Shown here: in pieces, positions 46,850-57,833 of the stretch | How the letters are laid out: the number at the start of each line of letters is the position of its first letter | How positions within the stretch are numbered: the stretch's first letter is position 1 | Origin: Halomonas sp. LBP4 | Lineage (GTDB): Bacteria > Pseudomonadota > Gammaproteobacteria > Pseudomonadales > Halomonadaceae | Reading direction: 5' to 3' | DNA: 64,000 nucleotides | NCBI RefSeq assembly: GCF_003202205.1 | Contig: NZ_PDOG01000003.1 | Location: 356,470 to 420,469 of the forward strand | The notes under the pieces: model-generated | Database searches by the model: none | What the model was told of the DNA's origin: nothing | What the model saw: the letters and a program-made list of their open reading frames with translations, nothing else | Made by a program: the position numbers and the translations under genes

Positions 46850-48199
46850 ATGATCGAAGTCAAGAAAGGCCTGGATCTCCCCATCACGGGGGCGCCCGAG
46901 CAGCGCATCGAGGATGCGCGCCCGGTACGTCACGTGGCGATCCTGGGTACCGACTACGTCGGCATGAAGCCGACCATGGAGGTCCGGGAGGGGGATAGAG
47001 TCAAGCTGGGCCAGCTGCTCTTCACCGACAAGAAGATCGAAGGCGTGCGCTTCACCGCGCCTGCCGCTGGCGAGATCGTGGCAATCAACCGTGGCGAGAA
47101 GCGCAAGCTGCTGTCGGTGGTGATCAAGGTCGACGAGAACGAGGAGGCGGTCGAGTTCGCCGCCCATGGCCGTGACAAGCTCGAGGGCCTGGAGCGCCAG
47201 GCCGTGGTCGACCAGCTGGTTGAGTCCGGCCTGTGGACCGCGCTGCGCACCCGTCCGTACTCGCGCACCCCGGCCCTCGACGGCGTGCCGGCGGACATCT
47301 TCGTCACCGCCGTCGACACCCATCCACTGTGCGCCGACCCGGCCGAGATCATCAACGAGCAGCCGCAGGCCTTCGAGGACGGCCTCAAGGTCCTGGCCCG
47401 CTTGACCGAGGGCAAGGTCTATCTGTGCACCGCTCCCGGTGCCCGCATTCCGGGCGGCGACGTCAAGGGGGTCCAGGTCGAGACCTTCGGCGGTGTGCAT
47501 CCGGCCGGTCTGGTGGGCACCCATATCCACTACCTCTCGCCGGTCGCGCTGCACAAGCGTGTCTGGCATATCGGCTATCAGGACGTGATCGCCTTCGGCA
47601 AGCTCTTCGCCGAAGGCAAGCTGGACATGAACCGGGTCGTCGCCGTGGGGGGGCCGCGCGCCGAAAAGCCACGCCTGCTGCGTACCCGCATCGGCGCCAG
47701 CACCGAAGAACTGCTGGCCGGTGAGGTGATCGACCCCGATGGCACCCGCGTCATCTCCGGCTCGGTCTTCTCGGGCTTTACCTGCGAGGGCAGCCTGCGC
47801 TACCTGGGGCGCTTCCACAGCCAGTTCAGCCTGCTGGAAGAGGGCAACAAGCGCGTCTTCATGGGCTGGATGTCGCTTGGCGCCCACCGCCACTCGGTCC
47901 TGGGGATCTACCTGTCGAAGTTCACCGGCCTCAAGCACTATGCGCCGACCACCTCGACCAACGGTTCCGAGCGGGCCATGGTGCCGGTGGGGACCTACGA
48001 GGAGGTGATGCCGCTGGACATCCTGCCCACCCAGCTGCTGCGCTCGCTGATCGTCGGTGACATCGAGACGGCCATGCAACTCGGGTGTCTGGAACTGGAT
48101 GAAGAGGACCTGGCCCTGTGCACCTATGTGTGCCCCGGCAAGTACGAATACGGTCCCATCCTGCGCGACAATCTCACCATGATCGAGAAAGAGGCCTGA
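46850..48199 (+). CDS. nqrA: Na+-translocating NADH:quinone reductase subunit A
   Basis: First subunit of the membrane complex that oxidises NADH, reduces ubiquinone and exports Na+. The 449 residues are full length. The N-terminus [19 protein letters not shown] is typical, and the barrel-sandwich region and [20 protein letters not shown] follow. No membrane helix is present; it contributes to the quinone site. Its stop overlaps the nqrB ATG. Confidence 0.96.
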   Translation: MIEVKKGLDLPITGAPEQRIEDARPVRHVAILGTDYVGMKPTMEVREGDRVKLGQLLFTDKKIEGVRFTAPAAGEIVAINRGEKRKLLSVVIKVDENEEAVEFAAHGRDKLEGLERQAVVDQLVESGLWTALRTRPYSRTPALDGVPADIFVTAVDTHPLCADPAEIINEQPQAFEDGLKVLARLTEGKVYLCTAPGARIPGGDVKGVQVETFGGVHPAGLVGTHIHYLSPVALHKRVWHIGYQDVIAFGKLFAEGKLDMNRVVAVGGPRAEKPRLLRTRIGASTEELLAGEVIDPDGTRVISGSVFSGFTCEGSLRYLGRFHSQFSLLEEGNKRVFMGWMSLGAHRHSVLGIYLSKFTGLKHYAPTTSTNGSERAMVPVGTYEEVMPLDILPTQLLRSLIVGDIETAMQLGCLELDEEDLALCTYVCPGKYEYGPILRDNLTMIEKEA

Positions 48200-49425
48200 T
48201 GATGGCGATCCGACAGACACTCGACAATCTCGAGCCGCACTTCCACAAGGGCGGCAAGTACGAGAAGTTCTACCCGCTCTTCGAGGCGGTAGACACCATC
48301 TTCTACTCGCCGCCCAACGTGGCCAAGACCACCGCCCACGTGCGTGATGGCATCGACCTCAAGCGCATCATGATCACCGTGTGGCTGTGCACCTTCCCGG
48401 CCATGCTGTTCGGCATGTGGGCCGCCGGCTGGCAGTCCAACATGGCCATCGCCGACGGCTACGCCTCCATGGACGGCTGGCGCGAGGCGATCATGATGAT
48501 CCTCGCCAGCGGCCACGACCCCGACAGCCTGTGGGCCAACTTCGTGCTCGGCGCGACCTACTTCCTGCCCATCTACCTGGTGACCTTCGTGGTGGGTGGT
48601 TTCTGGGAGGTGCTGTTCGCCGTCAAGCGCGGCCATGAGGTCAACGAGGGCTTCTTCGTCACCTCCGTGCTCTATGCCCTGATCCTGCCGGCCACCATCC
48701 CGCTGTGGCAGGTGGCGCTCGGTATCACCTTCGGTGTGGTGATCGGCAAGGAGATCTTCGGCGGCACCGGCAAGAACTTCCTCAACCCGGCGCTGACCGG
48801 TCGTGCCTTCCTCTACTTCGCCTACCCGGCCCAGATCTCCGGTGACGCAGTGTGGGTGGCGGCCGACGGCTTCACCGGCGCGACGCCGCTCTCCATCGCC
48901 TTCCAGGAGAACATGGCCGCCCTGACCAGCCAGTACAGCTGGTGGGACGCCTTCATCGGCTTCATTCCCGGCTCGATGGGCGAGGTGTCGACGCTCGCCA
49001 TCCTGATCGGTGCGGCGGTGCTGCTGTGGACCAAGATCGCCTCCTGGCGAATCATGTTGGGGACCTTCCTCGGCATGGTGGCGACCAGTGCGCTGTTCAA
49101 CCTGGTCGGCTCCGACAGCAATCCGATGTTCGCCATGCCCTGGTACTGGCACCTGGTAATCGGCGGCTTCGCCTTCGGCATGGTGTTCATGGCCACCGAC
49201 CCGGTGTCCGCCTCGATGACCAACCCGGGCCGCCTGATCTTCGGTGTGGTGATCGGCGTGATGACCGTGCTGATCCGTGTGGTCAACCCGGCATTCCCCG
49301 AAGGCATCATGCTGGCGATCCTGTTCGCCAACCTGTTCGCCCCGCTCATCGACCACTTCTTTGTACAGGCCAACATCAAGCGCCGCATGCAGCGCACCGG
49401 TGTGCCGGCCGAGGAGACTGCCTGA
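48199..49425 (+). CDS. nqrB: Na+-NQR subunit B
   Basis: Membrane subunit with about ten helices that carries covalent FMN and riboflavin and forms the Na+ path. The FMN-threonine motif is FTGATPLSI, with the modified Thr at about residue 229. The conserved [13 protein letters not shown] and [20 protein letters not shown] are present. The start is ATG 48199, overlapping nqrA, or ATG 48202, which has better spacing to GAGG. nqrC overlaps by TGATG. Confidence 0.95.
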   Translation: MMAIRQTLDNLEPHFHKGGKYEKFYPLFEAVDTIFYSPPNVAKTTAHVRDGIDLKRIMITVWLCTFPAMLFGMWAAGWQSNMAIADGYASMDGWREAIMMILASGHDPDSLWANFVLGATYFLPIYLVTFVVGGFWEVLFAVKRGHEVNEGFFVTSVLYALILPATIPLWQVALGITFGVVIGKEIFGGTGKNFLNPALTGRAFLYFAYPAQISGDAVWVAADGFTGATPLSIAFQENMAALTSQYSWWDAFIGFIPGSMGEVSTLAILIGAAVLLWTKIASWRIMLGTFLGMVATSALFNLVGSDSNPMFAMPWYWHLVIGGFAFGMVFMATDPVSASMTNPGRLIFGVVIGVMTVLIRVVNPAFPEGIMLAILFANLFAPLIDHFFVQANIKRRMQRTGVPAEETA

Positions 49426-50243
49426 TGGCACAGAGCAATAACTCCATCAAGAAGATCCTGGGGGTGGCGTTCGCACTCTGCATCGTGTGTTCGGTCATCG
49501 TCTCCACCGCGGCGGTGGCGCTGCGCCCCCTGCAGCAGCTCAACCAGGAGCTCGACCGCAAGACCAACATCCTCAGCGTGGCCAACCTCTACGAGCCGGG
49601 CATGGACGTGAATGCGGTGTTCGAGTCGGCCGTCATCCCGCGGGTGGTGGACATGCGCACCGGCGAGTACACCGACGAGTTCGACGCGGCCACCTACGAC
49701 GGCTTCGAGGCACGCCGTGACCCGGCCGCCTCGCGTACCCTGTCCGGGGAGCGCGATCCCGCCGGCCTGACCCGCGTGGAGAACTACACCACCGTCTATC
49801 TGGTGGGTGACGAGGAGGATCCCGAGCAGATCATCCTGCCGATCCGTGGCCAGGGCCTGTGGGGGCTGATGCGTGGCTTCCTGTCCGTAGAGGGTGACGG
49901 CAACACCATCGTCGGCATCACCTACTACGAGCACAGCGAGACGCCCGGACTGGGAGCCGAGGTCAACAACCCGCGCTGGCAGGCCCAGTGGGAAGGCAAG
50001 CAGATCTTCGAGGCTGAGGGTGACCCGGTCCCGGCCATCCGGGTCGCCAAGGGCAGCGGCAGCAGCGAGCATGAGGTCGATGGCCTCTCCGGTGCCACCC
50101 TGACCAGCAACGGCGTCACCAACATGCTGCAGTTCTGGCTGAGCCCGGAAGGTTTCGGCGAGTACCTGGCGAAATTCCGCAGTGGCATCGAGCAGGAAGA
50201 CGCTCGGGACGCCGATGTCGAACTCGAAGCTGAAGGAGCCTGA
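49425..50243 (+). CDS. nqrC: Na+-NQR subunit C
   Basis: Subunit with an N-terminal membrane helix ([20 protein letters not shown]) and a periplasmic FMN domain. The flavinylation motif is [13 protein letters not shown] with Thr225, the same residue number as in Vibrio cholerae NqrC. It needs an ApbE-type flavin transferase for maturation. 272 residues, full length. nqrD follows after 2 bp with AAGGAG. Confidence 0.95.
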   Translation: MAQSNNSIKKILGVAFALCIVCSVIVSTAAVALRPLQQLNQELDRKTNILSVANLYEPGMDVNAVFESAVIPRVVDMRTGEYTDEFDAATYDGFEARRDPAASRTLSGERDPAGLTRVENYTTVYLVGDEEDPEQIILPIRGQGLWGLMRGFLSVEGDGNTIVGITYYEHSETPGLGAEVNNPRWQAQWEGKQIFEAEGDPVPAIRVAKGSGSSEHEVDGLSGATLTSNGVTNMLQFWLSPEGFGEYLAKFRSGIEQEDARDADVELEAEGA

Positions 50244-50245
50244 TC

Positions 50246-50914
50246 ATGTCAGCCGCTACTCCCAAGGGCGTCCTGACGACGCCAGTCTTCAAGAACAACC
50301 CCATCGCGCTGCAGGTGCTCGGCATCTGCTCCGCGCTGGCGGTGACCACCAGCATGAGCGTGTCGCTGGTCATGGCCTGTGCGGTGATCTTCGTCACGGC
50401 CTTCTCGAACCTGTTCGTGTCGCTGATCCGGCACCATATCCCGTCGTCGATCCGCATCATCGTGCAGATGACCATCATCGCCTCGCTGGTGATCGTGGTG
50501 GATCAGATCCTCAAGGCGTATGCCTACGAGATGTCCAAGCAGCTCTCGGTGTTCGTCGGCCTGATCATCACCAATTGTATCGTCATGGGGCGTGCCGAAG
50601 GCTTCGCCATGACCAATACCCCGGGCATGTCCTTCCTGGACGGCATCGGCAACGGTCTCGGCTACGGTTTCATCCTGATGACCGTCGGCTTCTTCCGTGA
50701 ACTGTTTGGTTCCGGCAGCGTGTTCGGCTTCACCGTGCTGCAGACCGTGCAGGATGGTGGCTGGTACGTGCCCAACGGCCTGTTGCTGCTGCCGCCCTCG
50801 GCGTTCTTCATCATCGGTCTGATCATCTGGGTGCTGCGCACGCTGAACCCGGAGCAGATCGAGGAGAGCGAGTTCAAGATGAAGCACAACACCGAACCGA
50901 AGGAGGCCGTGTAA
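50246..50914 (+). CDS. nqrD: Na+-NQR subunit D
   Basis: Six-helix membrane subunit, 222 residues, homologous to NqrE with inverted topology. The conserved Cys lies in [16 protein letters not shown], a ligand of the intramembrane iron centre shared with NqrE. A clear AAGGAG is present. nqrE starts 2 bp after the stop. Confidence 0.95.
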   Translation: MSAATPKGVLTTPVFKNNPIALQVLGICSALAVTTSMSVSLVMACAVIFVTAFSNLFVSLIRHHIPSSIRIIVQMTIIASLVIVVDQILKAYAYEMSKQLSVFVGLIITNCIVMGRAEGFAMTNTPGMSFLDGIGNGLGYGFILMTVGFFRELFGSGSVFGFTVLQTVQDGGWYVPNGLLLLPPSAFFIIGLIIWVLRTLNPEQIEESEFKMKHNTEPKEAV

Positions 50915-50915
50915 C

Positions 50916-51533
50916 ATGGAACACTATATCAGCCTGTTCGTCGCCTCGGTCTTCGTCGAGAACCTGGCCCTGGCGTTCTTCCTGGGCATGTGCACCTTCC
51001 TGGCGGTGTCCAAGAAGGTCTCCGCGGCCTTCGGCCTCGGCATTGCCGTCATCGTGGTGCTGACCATCGCCGTACCGGTCAACAACCTGGTGTTGACTTT
51101 CCTGCTGAAGGAAGGGGCCCTGACCTGGACTGGCATCAGCGGTGCCGAGAACATCGACCTCTCGTTTCTGGGCCTGCTCAGCTACATTGGCGTGATCGCC
51201 GCCCTGGTGCAGATCCTCGAGATGTTCCTCGACAAGTATGTGCCGGTGCTCTACAACGCGCTGGGCGTGTTCCTGCCGCTGATCACCGTGAATTGCGCCA
51301 TCCTCGGGGGGGTGCTGTTCATGGTCGAGCGCAATTACAACTTCGGCGAGTCCGTGGTCTACGGCTTCGGTTCCGGGGTCGGCTGGGCACTGGCCATCAC
51401 CGCCCTGGCGGGTATCCGCGAGAAGCTCAAGTACAGCGACGTTCCCGGCTCCCTGCAGGGGCTGGGCATCACCTTCATCACCGTGGGCCTGATGTCGCTG
51501 GGCTTCATGTCCTTCTCGGGCATCCAGCTCTGA
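50916..51533 (+). CDS. nqrE: Na+-NQR subunit E
   Basis: Six-helix membrane subunit, 205 residues. The conserved cysteines are in [15 protein letters not shown] and [16 protein letters not shown], iron-centre ligands by family knowledge. The ribosome-binding site AAGGAGG is strong. nqrF follows after 72 bp. Confidence 0.95.
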   Translation: MEHYISLFVASVFVENLALAFFLGMCTFLAVSKKVSAAFGLGIAVIVVLTIAVPVNNLVLTFLLKEGALTWTGISGAENIDLSFLGLLSYIGVIAALVQILEMFLDKYVPVLYNALGVFLPLITVNCAILGGVLFMVERNYNFGESVVYGFGSGVGWALAITALAGIREKLKYSDVPGSLQGLGITFITVGLMSLGFMSFSGIQL

Positions 51534-51605
51534 AGCCGGTCGTGCTGTCCCGGCGGTGACCCTTGCCGCCGGGAACCAGACAACGTCAAGCAATAGGAAA
51601 CCGAC

Positions 51606-52838
51606 ATGGTTGATACAACAGTCATCTTGCTCGGTGTGGTCATGTTCACCCTGGTCGTCATCGGCCTGGTTCTGGTGATCCTGGCTGCCCGCAGCAAGCT
51701 CGTCAGTACCGGGGACGTGACCATCGAGGTCAACGGTGATCCCGAACATACCCTGACCACCCAGGCCGGCGGCAAGCTGCTCAATACGCTGGCCGCCAAC
51801 GGCATCTTCCTCTCCTCCGCCTGCGGCGGCGGCGGCTCCTGTGCCCAGTGCAAGTGCCGCGTGGAGGAGGGCGGTGGCGCCATCCTGCCCACCGAGGAGT
51901 CCCACTTCACCCTGCGCGAGAAGAAGGAGGGCTGGCGGCTCTCCTGCCAGGTGCCGGTGAAGCAGGACATGAAGATCGAGGTGCCCGAGGAGGTCTTCGG
52001 CGTCAAGCAATGGGAATGCGAGGTCATCGCCAACCCCAACGTGGCCACCTTCATCAAGGAGCTCAACCTCAAGCTGCCCGAGGGCGAGGAAGTGGCCTTC
52101 CGTGCCGGCGGCTACGTGCAGCTGGTGGCCCCTCCCTACGACATCAAGTTCTCCGACTTCGACATCGAGGAGGAGTACCGGGGCGACTGGGAGAAGTTCG
52201 ATCTGTTCAAGCTCTCCCACAAGAACAACGAGGAAGTCATCCGCGCCTACTCCATGGCGAACTACCCGGAAGAGAAGGGCATCCTCAAGTTCAACATCCG
52301 CATCGCCACCCCGCCGCCCAACACCAATCACCCGCCGGGCCTGATGTCGACCTACGTCTTCAGCCTGAAGCCGGGCGACAAGGTCACCGTGATGGGGCCC
52401 TTCGGCGAGTTCTTTGCCAAGGACACCGACGCCGAGATGGTCTTCGTCGGCGGCGGTGCCGGCATGGCGCCGATGCGCAGCCACATCTTCGACCAGCTCA
52501 AGCGGCTCAAGACGAAGCGCAAGATCTCGTTCTGGTACGGTGCGCGCTCCTGGCGTGAGACCTTCTACAACGACGAGTACGACCAGCTGGCCGAGGAGTA
52601 CGACAACTTCGAGTGGCACTTGGCGCTCTCCGACCCGCAGCCCGAGGATAACTGGGAGGGCCCGACCGGCTTCATCCACAATGTTCTCTACGAGAACTAC
52701 CTCAAGGACCATCCGGCCCCCGAGGACTGCGAGTACTACATGTGCGGGCCACCCATGATGAACGCCTCGGTGATCAAGATGCTGCTCGACCTGGGCGTCG
52801 AGCCCGAGAACATCCTGCTGGACGACTTCGGCGGATGA
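51606..52838 (+). CDS. nqrF: Na+-NQR subunit F (NADH dehydrogenase)
   Basis: Electron-entry subunit: an N-terminal membrane helix ([20 protein letters not shown]), a 2Fe-2S domain with [14 protein letters not shown] and the fourth Cys in RLSCQVPV, then an FAD domain (RAYSMANYP) and an NADH domain ([14 protein letters not shown]). The C-terminus [20 protein letters not shown] is intact. 410 residues. Its stop overlaps the ATG of the ApbE-like gene. Confidence 0.96.
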   Translation: MVDTTVILLGVVMFTLVVIGLVLVILAARSKLVSTGDVTIEVNGDPEHTLTTQAGGKLLNTLAANGIFLSSACGGGGSCAQCKCRVEEGGGAILPTEESHFTLREKKEGWRLSCQVPVKQDMKIEVPEEVFGVKQWECEVIANPNVATFIKELNLKLPEGEEVAFRAGGYVQLVAPPYDIKFSDFDIEEEYRGDWEKFDLFKLSHKNNEEVIRAYSMANYPEEKGILKFNIRIATPPPNTNHPPGLMSTYVFSLKPGDKVTVMGPFGEFFAKDTDAEMVFVGGGAGMAPMRSHIFDQLKRLKTKRKISFWYGARSWRETFYNDEYDQLAEEYDNFEWHLALSDPQPEDNWEGPTGFIHNVLYENYLKDHPAPEDCEYYMCGPPMMNASVIKMLLDLGVEPENILLDDFGG

Positions 52839-53656
52839 GCTTCCTCGCCGCGAGGCGAAACAAGGGGCCGGCCTGCGGGCCGGCCCTCTTTCTGTTGGCC
52901 CTGTTGCTGCCGGTGACGCTGCTGGTCGGATGTCGCAGCCAGTCACCGCTTCACCAGTTCGAGGGCACGGCCCTCGGTACCGGCTACCACATCACCCTGC
53001 ATGCCGACCTGGACGAGGGAGCTCGCGAGCGTCTGGTGGCCGGCATCCAAGGTGAACTGGTCAACCTCGAACAGGACCTGGCGCGGCTGCTGGTGCCGTT
53101 GCGTCAGGCCCGTCGAGCACTGCTTTCCGGGGCGGCGAACGATGACGACCCGCTGGCGGATTCGCTGCTGCAGATGAGCCGGGCACTGGCGGTCGACCGG
53201 CTCGATGCGCTGCTCGAGAACCGCGGCATCGAGCATGCCATGCTGGAGCTGGGCGGGGTGGTGCGTACCCGGGGTCAGACGGGCGGGCGCCCCTGGCGAC
53301 TGGCCCTCGACCGGCCCGGTCTTCCGGAGCAGGAGGCGTCGTGGCTCAGGCTCGGCGACGCCGCCCTGGTCCACCTCGATGCCCGGGATGGTGCGGGCCA
53401 GTGGATCATCGAGGGGGGTGAGCCGGGAGGGCTCCTCTCGGTCAGCCGACTTCTTGCGGTCAGCGTGGTGGCACCCACGGCCCTCGAGGCCGACCGTCAG
53501 GCCCGCGAGCTGATGACGGCCGGCCCCGAGGCGGTTGCGCAGGCCGCGGAGCGTGCGGTGCGCATCGTTGTCCTAACATCACAAGGTATTGAAATTCATC
53601 ATGGTACGGCACTCGAGGCGTACCTCGAGGAGTCACCGAAGGGAGAGCACACATGA
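52835..53656 (+). CDS. ApbE-like lipoprotein, degenerate
   Basis: Occupies the apbE position of the nqr operon, overlapping nqrF (ATGA) and nqrM. At 273 residues it is about 60-80 shorter than true flavin transferases. A lipobox (LLVGC) and the opening [18 protein letters not shown] match ApbE. The mid-region with the GAFD-type motif is missing, GxxAKGYAVD reads [14 protein letters not shown], and the HIIDP segment is absent. In the late metal motif the expected AD-x3-T reads ADRQAR, so Thr is replaced by Arg. [11 protein letters not shown] is recognisable. Probably unable to transfer FMN; it may be a scaffold or a decaying gene. Confidence 0.65.
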   Translation: MSFLAARRNKGPACGPALFLLALLLPVTLLVGCRSQSPLHQFEGTALGTGYHITLHADLDEGARERLVAGIQGELVNLEQDLARLLVPLRQARRALLSGAANDDDPLADSLLQMSRALAVDRLDALLENRGIEHAMLELGGVVRTRGQTGGRPWRLALDRPGLPEQEASWLRLGDAALVHLDARDGAGQWIIEGGEPGGLLSVSRLLAVSVVAPTALEADRQARELMTAGPEAVAQAAERAVRIVVLTSQGIEIHHGTALEAYLEESPKGEHT

Positions 53657-53910
53657 CCATCTGGCTTATCGTTCTGGGCTTCATGCTGCTGATCATGGCC
53701 GCCATGGCGGTCGGGGTGATCCTCGGCCGCAAGCCGATCGCCGGCTCCTGCGGCGGGCTCAACCAGCTTGGCCTCAAGGAGGGCTGCGAGGTCTGCGGCG
53801 GCAAGGACGAGGTCTGCGAGGAAGAGAACCGCAAGCGCCAGGGCAGTGCCCGCCGCCGTAGCGACGAGAGCCGCGGCGCCGATCTCGGCTATGACGCCAC
53901 CAAGCGGTGA
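53653..53910 (+). CDS. nqrM: Na+-NQR maturation protein NqrM
   Basis: 85-residue membrane protein needed to assemble active Na+-NQR, probably by delivering iron to NqrD/NqrE. One membrane helix (about residues 3-24) is followed by the four conserved cysteines: Cys33 (GSCGG), Cys45, Cys48 (GCEVCGG) and Cys55. The start overlaps the ApbE-like gene by 4 bp. The basic C-terminal tail is variable. Last gene of the nqr operon. Confidence 0.9.
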   Translation: MTIWLIVLGFMLLIMAAMAVGVILGRKPIAGSCGGLNQLGLKEGCEVCGGKDEVCEEENRKRQGSARRRSDESRGADLGYDATKR

Positions 53911-54046
<136 letters not shown>

Positions 54047-54076
54047 GTTCAAGGGAACAAGGAGACGCGAGAGTCC

Positions 54077-55468
54077 ATGGCAGTCCATAACTATGACGTG
54101 GTGGTGATCGGGACCGGCCCCGCGGGCGAGAGTGCCGCGATCAATGCCGCCAAGCACGGCAGGCGGGTGGCGGTGGTCGAGAAGCAGCCGACGGTAGGGG
54201 GCAACTGCACCCACTGGGGCACCATCCCGTCCAAGGCGTTGCGCCACCAGGTCAAGCAGATCATGCAGTTCAACACCAACCGCATGTTCCGCGACATCGG
54301 CGAGCCGCGCTGGTTCTCCTTTCCCCACGTGATGGAGCGATCCCGTGCCACCATCGACCAGCAGGTGGCGATGCGCACCAACTTCTATGCGCGCAACCGT
54401 ATCGACCTGTTCAACGGCGTCGCCCGCTTCAAGGACGAGCATACCCTGCTAGTGCGCGGCAATGACGAGGGCATGGAGGAACTGGTCGCCCGGAAGGTCA
54501 TCATCGCCACCGGCTCACGCCCCTATCGGCCGGGGGATATCGACTTCCGCCATCCGCGCATCTACTGCTCAGACACCATTCTCAGCCTGAATCATACGCC
54601 GCGCACCCTGATCATCTTCGGTGCCGGGGTGATCGGCTGCGAGTACGCCTCGATCTTCTCGGGGCTCGGCGTCAAGGTCGACCTGATCAACAACCGCGAC
54701 AGCCTGCTCTCCTTCCTCGACGACGAGATCTCCGATGCGCTCTCCTATCACCTGCGCAAGCACGGGGTGCTGATCCGCCACAACGAGGAGTACGAGCGGG
54801 TCGAGGGTGACGAGTCCGGCGTCACCGTACACCTCAAGTCGGGCAAGCGGCTGCGTGCCGACGCCTTCCTGTGGGCCAACGGCCGTACCGGCAACACCGA
54901 CCAGCTGGGCCTGGAGAACATCGGCCTGGGGGCCAACGGTCGCGGCCAGCTTCAGGTCGACGACCACTACCGTACCGCCATCCCGCACATCTATGCCGCC
55001 GGTGACGTGATTGGCTGGCCGAGCCTGGCCAGTGCCGCCTACGACCAGGGGCTCAACGCTTGCGACGAACTGCTCGAGCGTGACTACCGCTTCGTCAGCG
55101 AGGTTCCGACCGGCATCTACACCATCCCCGAGATCAGCTCCTTCGGTCGCACCGAGCGCGAGCTCACCGAGGCGAAGGTGCCCTACGAGGTGGCCCAGGC
55201 TTTCTTCAAGGATACCGCGCGGGCCCAGATCACCGGCGATACCGTGGGCATGCTGAAGATCCTCTTCGATCAGGACAGCCTGGCGATCTACGGCATCCAC
55301 TGCTTCGGCGACCAGGCCTCGGAGATCGTTCACATCGGCCAGGCGATCATGCAGCAGCCGGGCGAGGCCAACTCCCTCAAGTACTTCGTCAACACCACCT
55401 TCAACTATCCCACCATGGCCGAGGCCTATCGGGTGGCCGCCCAGAACGGGCTCAATCGGGTGTTCTAG
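54077..55468 (+). CDS. sthA: soluble pyridine nucleotide transhydrogenase
   Basis: Cytosolic FAD enzyme that exchanges reducing equivalents between NADPH and NAD. The 463 residues have [18 protein letters not shown] for FAD and [17 protein letters not shown], where the disulfide-forming second Cys of related enzymes is Thr, as expected for SthA. The NAD(P) domain is [33 protein letters not shown] and the C-terminal dimer interface are intact. GGAGACGCGAGAG precedes the ATG. A strong terminator follows. Confidence 0.95.
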   Translation: MAVHNYDVVVIGTGPAGESAAINAAKHGRRVAVVEKQPTVGGNCTHWGTIPSKALRHQVKQIMQFNTNRMFRDIGEPRWFSFPHVMERSRATIDQQVAMRTNFYARNRIDLFNGVARFKDEHTLLVRGNDEGMEELVARKVIIATGSRPYRPGDIDFRHPRIYCSDTILSLNHTPRTLIIFGAGVIGCEYASIFSGLGVKVDLINNRDSLLSFLDDEISDALSYHLRKHGVLIRHNEEYERVEGDESGVTVHLKSGKRLRADAFLWANGRTGNTDQLGLENIGLGANGRGQLQVDDHYRTAIPHIYAAGDVIGWPSLASAAYDQGLNACDELLERDYRFVSEVPTGIYTIPEISSFGRTERELTEAKVPYEVAQAFFKDTARAQITGDTVGMLKILFDQDSLAIYGIHCFGDQASEIVHIGQAIMQQPGEANSLKYFVNTTFNYPTMAEAYRVAAQNGLNRVF

Positions 55469-55495
55469 GCAACCGAGTATTACGTTCTTCAACCG

Positions 55496-55523
55496 CGCCG
55501 GTCGACCTCGACCGGCGTTTTTT
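55496..55523 (+). terminator. intrinsic terminator of sthA
   Basis: CGCCGGTCGA (55496-55505), CC, TCGACCGGCG (55508-55517), followed at once by six T (55518-55523). A textbook intrinsic terminator. Confidence 0.92.
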
Positions 55524-55735
55524 ATGCGTAACCGCCTGAGATGGATGGCGCTGCTTTCATTCACGAGCTCAAGACCCGGCGGTGCAGTCTTCATCCGACT
55601 ATGCCGAGCATCGATGATGCTCCCGGCTCCAGCTCTCACATGATTTCCTCCCAAAAAGAACATGAGAAAAATAGGGTGCGCAGAAATCGGCCCACTATGT
55701 AATCTTGTGTATGCGGAACCTTTACTTTTGTAGCT

Positions 55736-55759
55736 ATCAGTCAGGGTCGACCGACTGAT
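55736..55759. promoter_or_regulatory. inverted repeat upstream of ops element
   Basis: ATCAGTC (55736-55742) and GACTGAT (55753-55759) around a 10-bp spacer containing GTCGAC. It is a possible operator or leader hairpin for the polysaccharide cluster; no U-tract follows. Confidence 0.4.
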
Positions 55760-55828
55760 TGGAGCGTTAAGGCTTGGCCATCCAAGATGAAGTGTGCGGC
55801 TTTGGAGAATGCCATGGCAACACTCCAG

Positions 55829-55840
55829 GGCGGTAGCGTG
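55829..55840 (+). promoter_or_regulatory. ops element (JUMPstart core), RfaH recruitment site
   Basis: GGCGGTAGCGTG lies 54 bp before the rfbB start, preceded by CTCCAG as in the JUMPstart consensus (CCAGGGGCGGTAGCGTG there; one G fewer here). In enterobacteria the ops sequence pauses RNA polymerase and loads RfaH to allow long polysaccharide operons to be read. The match is exact to the 11-12 base core. Confidence 0.8.
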
Positions 55841-55893
55841 GTCAACCGACTCGCCAACGCAGTTTAGTTCATATAACTGGTGCTTCCCCGATC

Positions 55894-56961
55894 ATGAAAT
55901 ATCTTATTACTGGCGGAGCGGGTTTCATCGGCTCTGCTGTAGTCCGCTTTATCATAAAAAATAGCGATGATCAGGTGATCAACCTCGATAAATTGACCTA
56001 CGCGGGTAATCTGGAATCGCTTGTGGAGGTCGCGGACAGTCCGCGCTATGCGTTCGAGCAGGTCGATATCTGTGACATGGCTAAGCTGGAACGGGTCTTT
56101 TCAATGCATCAGCCCGATGTGGTGATGCACCTGGCGGCCGAAAGTCATGTGGATCGCTCTATCGACGGGCCTGAGGCCTTCATCACAACCAATATCGTCG
56201 GTAGCTATACCTTGCTGGAAGTGGCCCGCCGCTACTGGAAAGGACTGCCAGAGGCACGCCGAACCGCATTTCGATTCCTGCATGTCTCTACCGACGAAGT
56301 TTACGGTGACCTGGAGGGCGCGGGAGAAAGGTTCACCGAGAACACGAGCTATGCTCCCAGTTCACCCTATGCCGCCAGCAAGGCCAGTGCCGACCACCTG
56401 GTGCGTGCGTGGCGACGCACCTATGGGCTCCCTACGCTGATAACGAATTGTTCAAACAATTACGGCCCCTACCATTTTCCTGAGAAAATGATTCCACTGA
56501 TGATTCTCAATGCCCTGGAGGGAAAACCACTACCGGTCTATGGGCAAGGCCTGCAGGTTCGCGACTGGCTCTACGTGGAAGATCATGCCCGTGCGTTGTG
56601 TGCCGTGGTGAGGCAAGGTCGTCCCGGTGAAACCTATAACATTGGGGGTTATAACGAGAAGCAGAACATCGAAGTGGTACAGACGCTGTGCGATCTGCTG
56701 GAGGAGTTGGCCCCGATAGCAGGCAGTCACTACCGTGATCTGATCACCCATGTGGACGACCGCCCAGGACACGATCAGCGCTATGCCATCGATGCAAGAA
56801 AGATCCACAGTGAGTTGGACTGGGCTCCTCGAGAGAGCTTTGAAAGTGGCATCCGCAAGACGGTTGAATGGTACCTAGCCAACCGCACCTGGTGCAGTCG
56901 AGTACAAGATGGCTCTTACCAACGTCAACGCCTGGGAACCAATGGTAGGGAGGTCGCATGA
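55894..56961 (+). CDS. rfbB: dTDP-glucose 4,6-dehydratase
   Basis: Converts dTDP-glucose to dTDP-4-keto-6-deoxyglucose, the branch point for deoxy and amino sugars. Extended SDR fold: NAD motif [14 protein letters not shown], catalytic STDEVYG, and Tyr/Lys in [11 protein letters not shown]. The [15 protein letters not shown] and [12 protein letters not shown] segments are typical of RmlB. 355 residues. It is the first gene after the ops element and overlaps rfbA by 4 bp. Codon use is less GC-rich than in the genes upstream. Confidence 0.96.
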   Translation: MKYLITGGAGFIGSAVVRFIIKNSDDQVINLDKLTYAGNLESLVEVADSPRYAFEQVDICDMAKLERVFSMHQPDVVMHLAAESHVDRSIDGPEAFITTNIVGSYTLLEVARRYWKGLPEARRTAFRFLHVSTDEVYGDLEGAGERFTENTSYAPSSPYAASKASADHLVRAWRRTYGLPTLITNCSNNYGPYHFPEKMIPLMILNALEGKPLPVYGQGLQVRDWLYVEDHARALCAVVRQGRPGETYNIGGYNEKQNIEVVQTLCDLLEELAPIAGSHYRDLITHVDDRPGHDQRYAIDARKIHSELDWAPRESFESGIRKTVEWYLANRTWCSRVQDGSYQRQRLGTNGREVA

Positions 56962-57833
56962 GCATGAAGGGCATAGTTCTGGCAGGGGGCTCCGGGACGC
57001 GCCTCTATCCGATTACCATGGGGATATCCAAGCAGCTGTTGCCAGTCTATGACAAGCCGATGATCTACTATCCGCTCTCGGTGCTGATGCTGGCCGGCAT
57101 TCGGGACATTCTGATCATCACTACGCCGGATGAGCAGTACTGTTTCCAACGCCTGCTGGGGGATGGAAGCCAGTTCGGTTTGAACCTGATGTATGCCGTT
57201 CAACCAAGCCCGGATGGGCTCGCCCAGGCATTCATTATCGGAGAAACTTTCATCGGTAACGACAGCGTCTGTCTAGTACTGGGTGATAATATCTTCTACG
57301 GGCAGGGGTTCTCCCCGGTGCTCAAGCAAGCTGCTGGACGTGAAGAGGGTGCTACTGTGTTTGGTTATCTGGTAAGGGACCCCGAGCGCTTCGGAGTCGT
57401 GGAATTTGATGAGCATAAGAGAGCCATATCCATTGAGGAAAAGCCGGAAAAACCGAGATCACGCTTTGCCGTCACCGGTCTTTACTTTTATGACAATGAC
57501 GTAATAGAGATGGCCAAGAAAGTTGAACCATCGGGCCGGGGGGAACTGGAAATCACAAGCATCAACCAGGCCTATCTAGCGCAGGGACGACTAAAAGTCG
57601 AGGTGCTTGGTCGTGGGTTCGCATGGCTGGATACTGGCACCCACGAAAGCCTTCTGGAAGCATCCCAGTTTGTCGAAACAATAGAGAAACGTCAGGGGTT
57701 CAAGGTCGCATGTCTGGAGGAGATTGCTTTCAATAATGGCTGGCTGACGGTGAACGACCTTTCACGGGCCGGCAGTGACCTGTCCAAGAATGGCTATGGA
57801 CAATACCTGCTAGATCTTGTGGGGGAACTATGA
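56958..57833 (+). CDS. rfbA: glucose-1-phosphate thymidylyltransferase
   Basis: Makes dTDP-glucose from glucose-1-phosphate and dTTP. The 291 residues carry the nucleotide-binding [11 protein letters not shown], the [20 protein letters not shown] segment and [11 protein letters not shown]. The C-terminal [15 protein letters not shown] and [12 protein letters not shown] are complete. It overlaps rfbB upstream and the aminotransferase downstream (4 bp each). rfbC and rfbD, needed for rhamnose, are absent from the cluster. Confidence 0.96.
   Translation: MSMKGIVLAGGSGTRLYPITMGISKQLLPVYDKPMIYYPLSVLMLAGIRDILIITTPDEQYCFQRLLGDGSQFGLNLMYAVQPSPDGLAQAFIIGETFIGNDSVCLVLGDNIFYGQGFSPVLKQAAGREEGATVFGYLVRDPERFGVVEFDEHKRAISIEEKPEKPRSRFAVTGLYFYDNDVIEMAKKVEPSGRGELEITSINQAYLAQGRLKVEVLGRGFAWLDTGTHESLLEASQFVETIEKRQGFKVACLEEIAFNNGWLTVNDLSRAGSDLSKNGYGQYLLDLVGEL

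Larger units (their letters stand above)
55469..55893. other. intergenic region sthA - rfbB (leader of polysaccharide cluster)
   Basis: 425 bp without a gene. It contains the sthA terminator, an inverted repeat at 55736-55759, and the ops/JUMPstart element at 55829-55840. From about 55640 the sequence is noticeably richer in A and T than the preceding genes. The promoter presumably lies between 55640 and 55790, but no convincing -35/-10 pair was found. Confidence 0.65.

Noticed and set aside
50874..52946. 690-codon minus-strand frame
   Set aside because: Runs across nqrE and nqrF in antisense and has no domain character.
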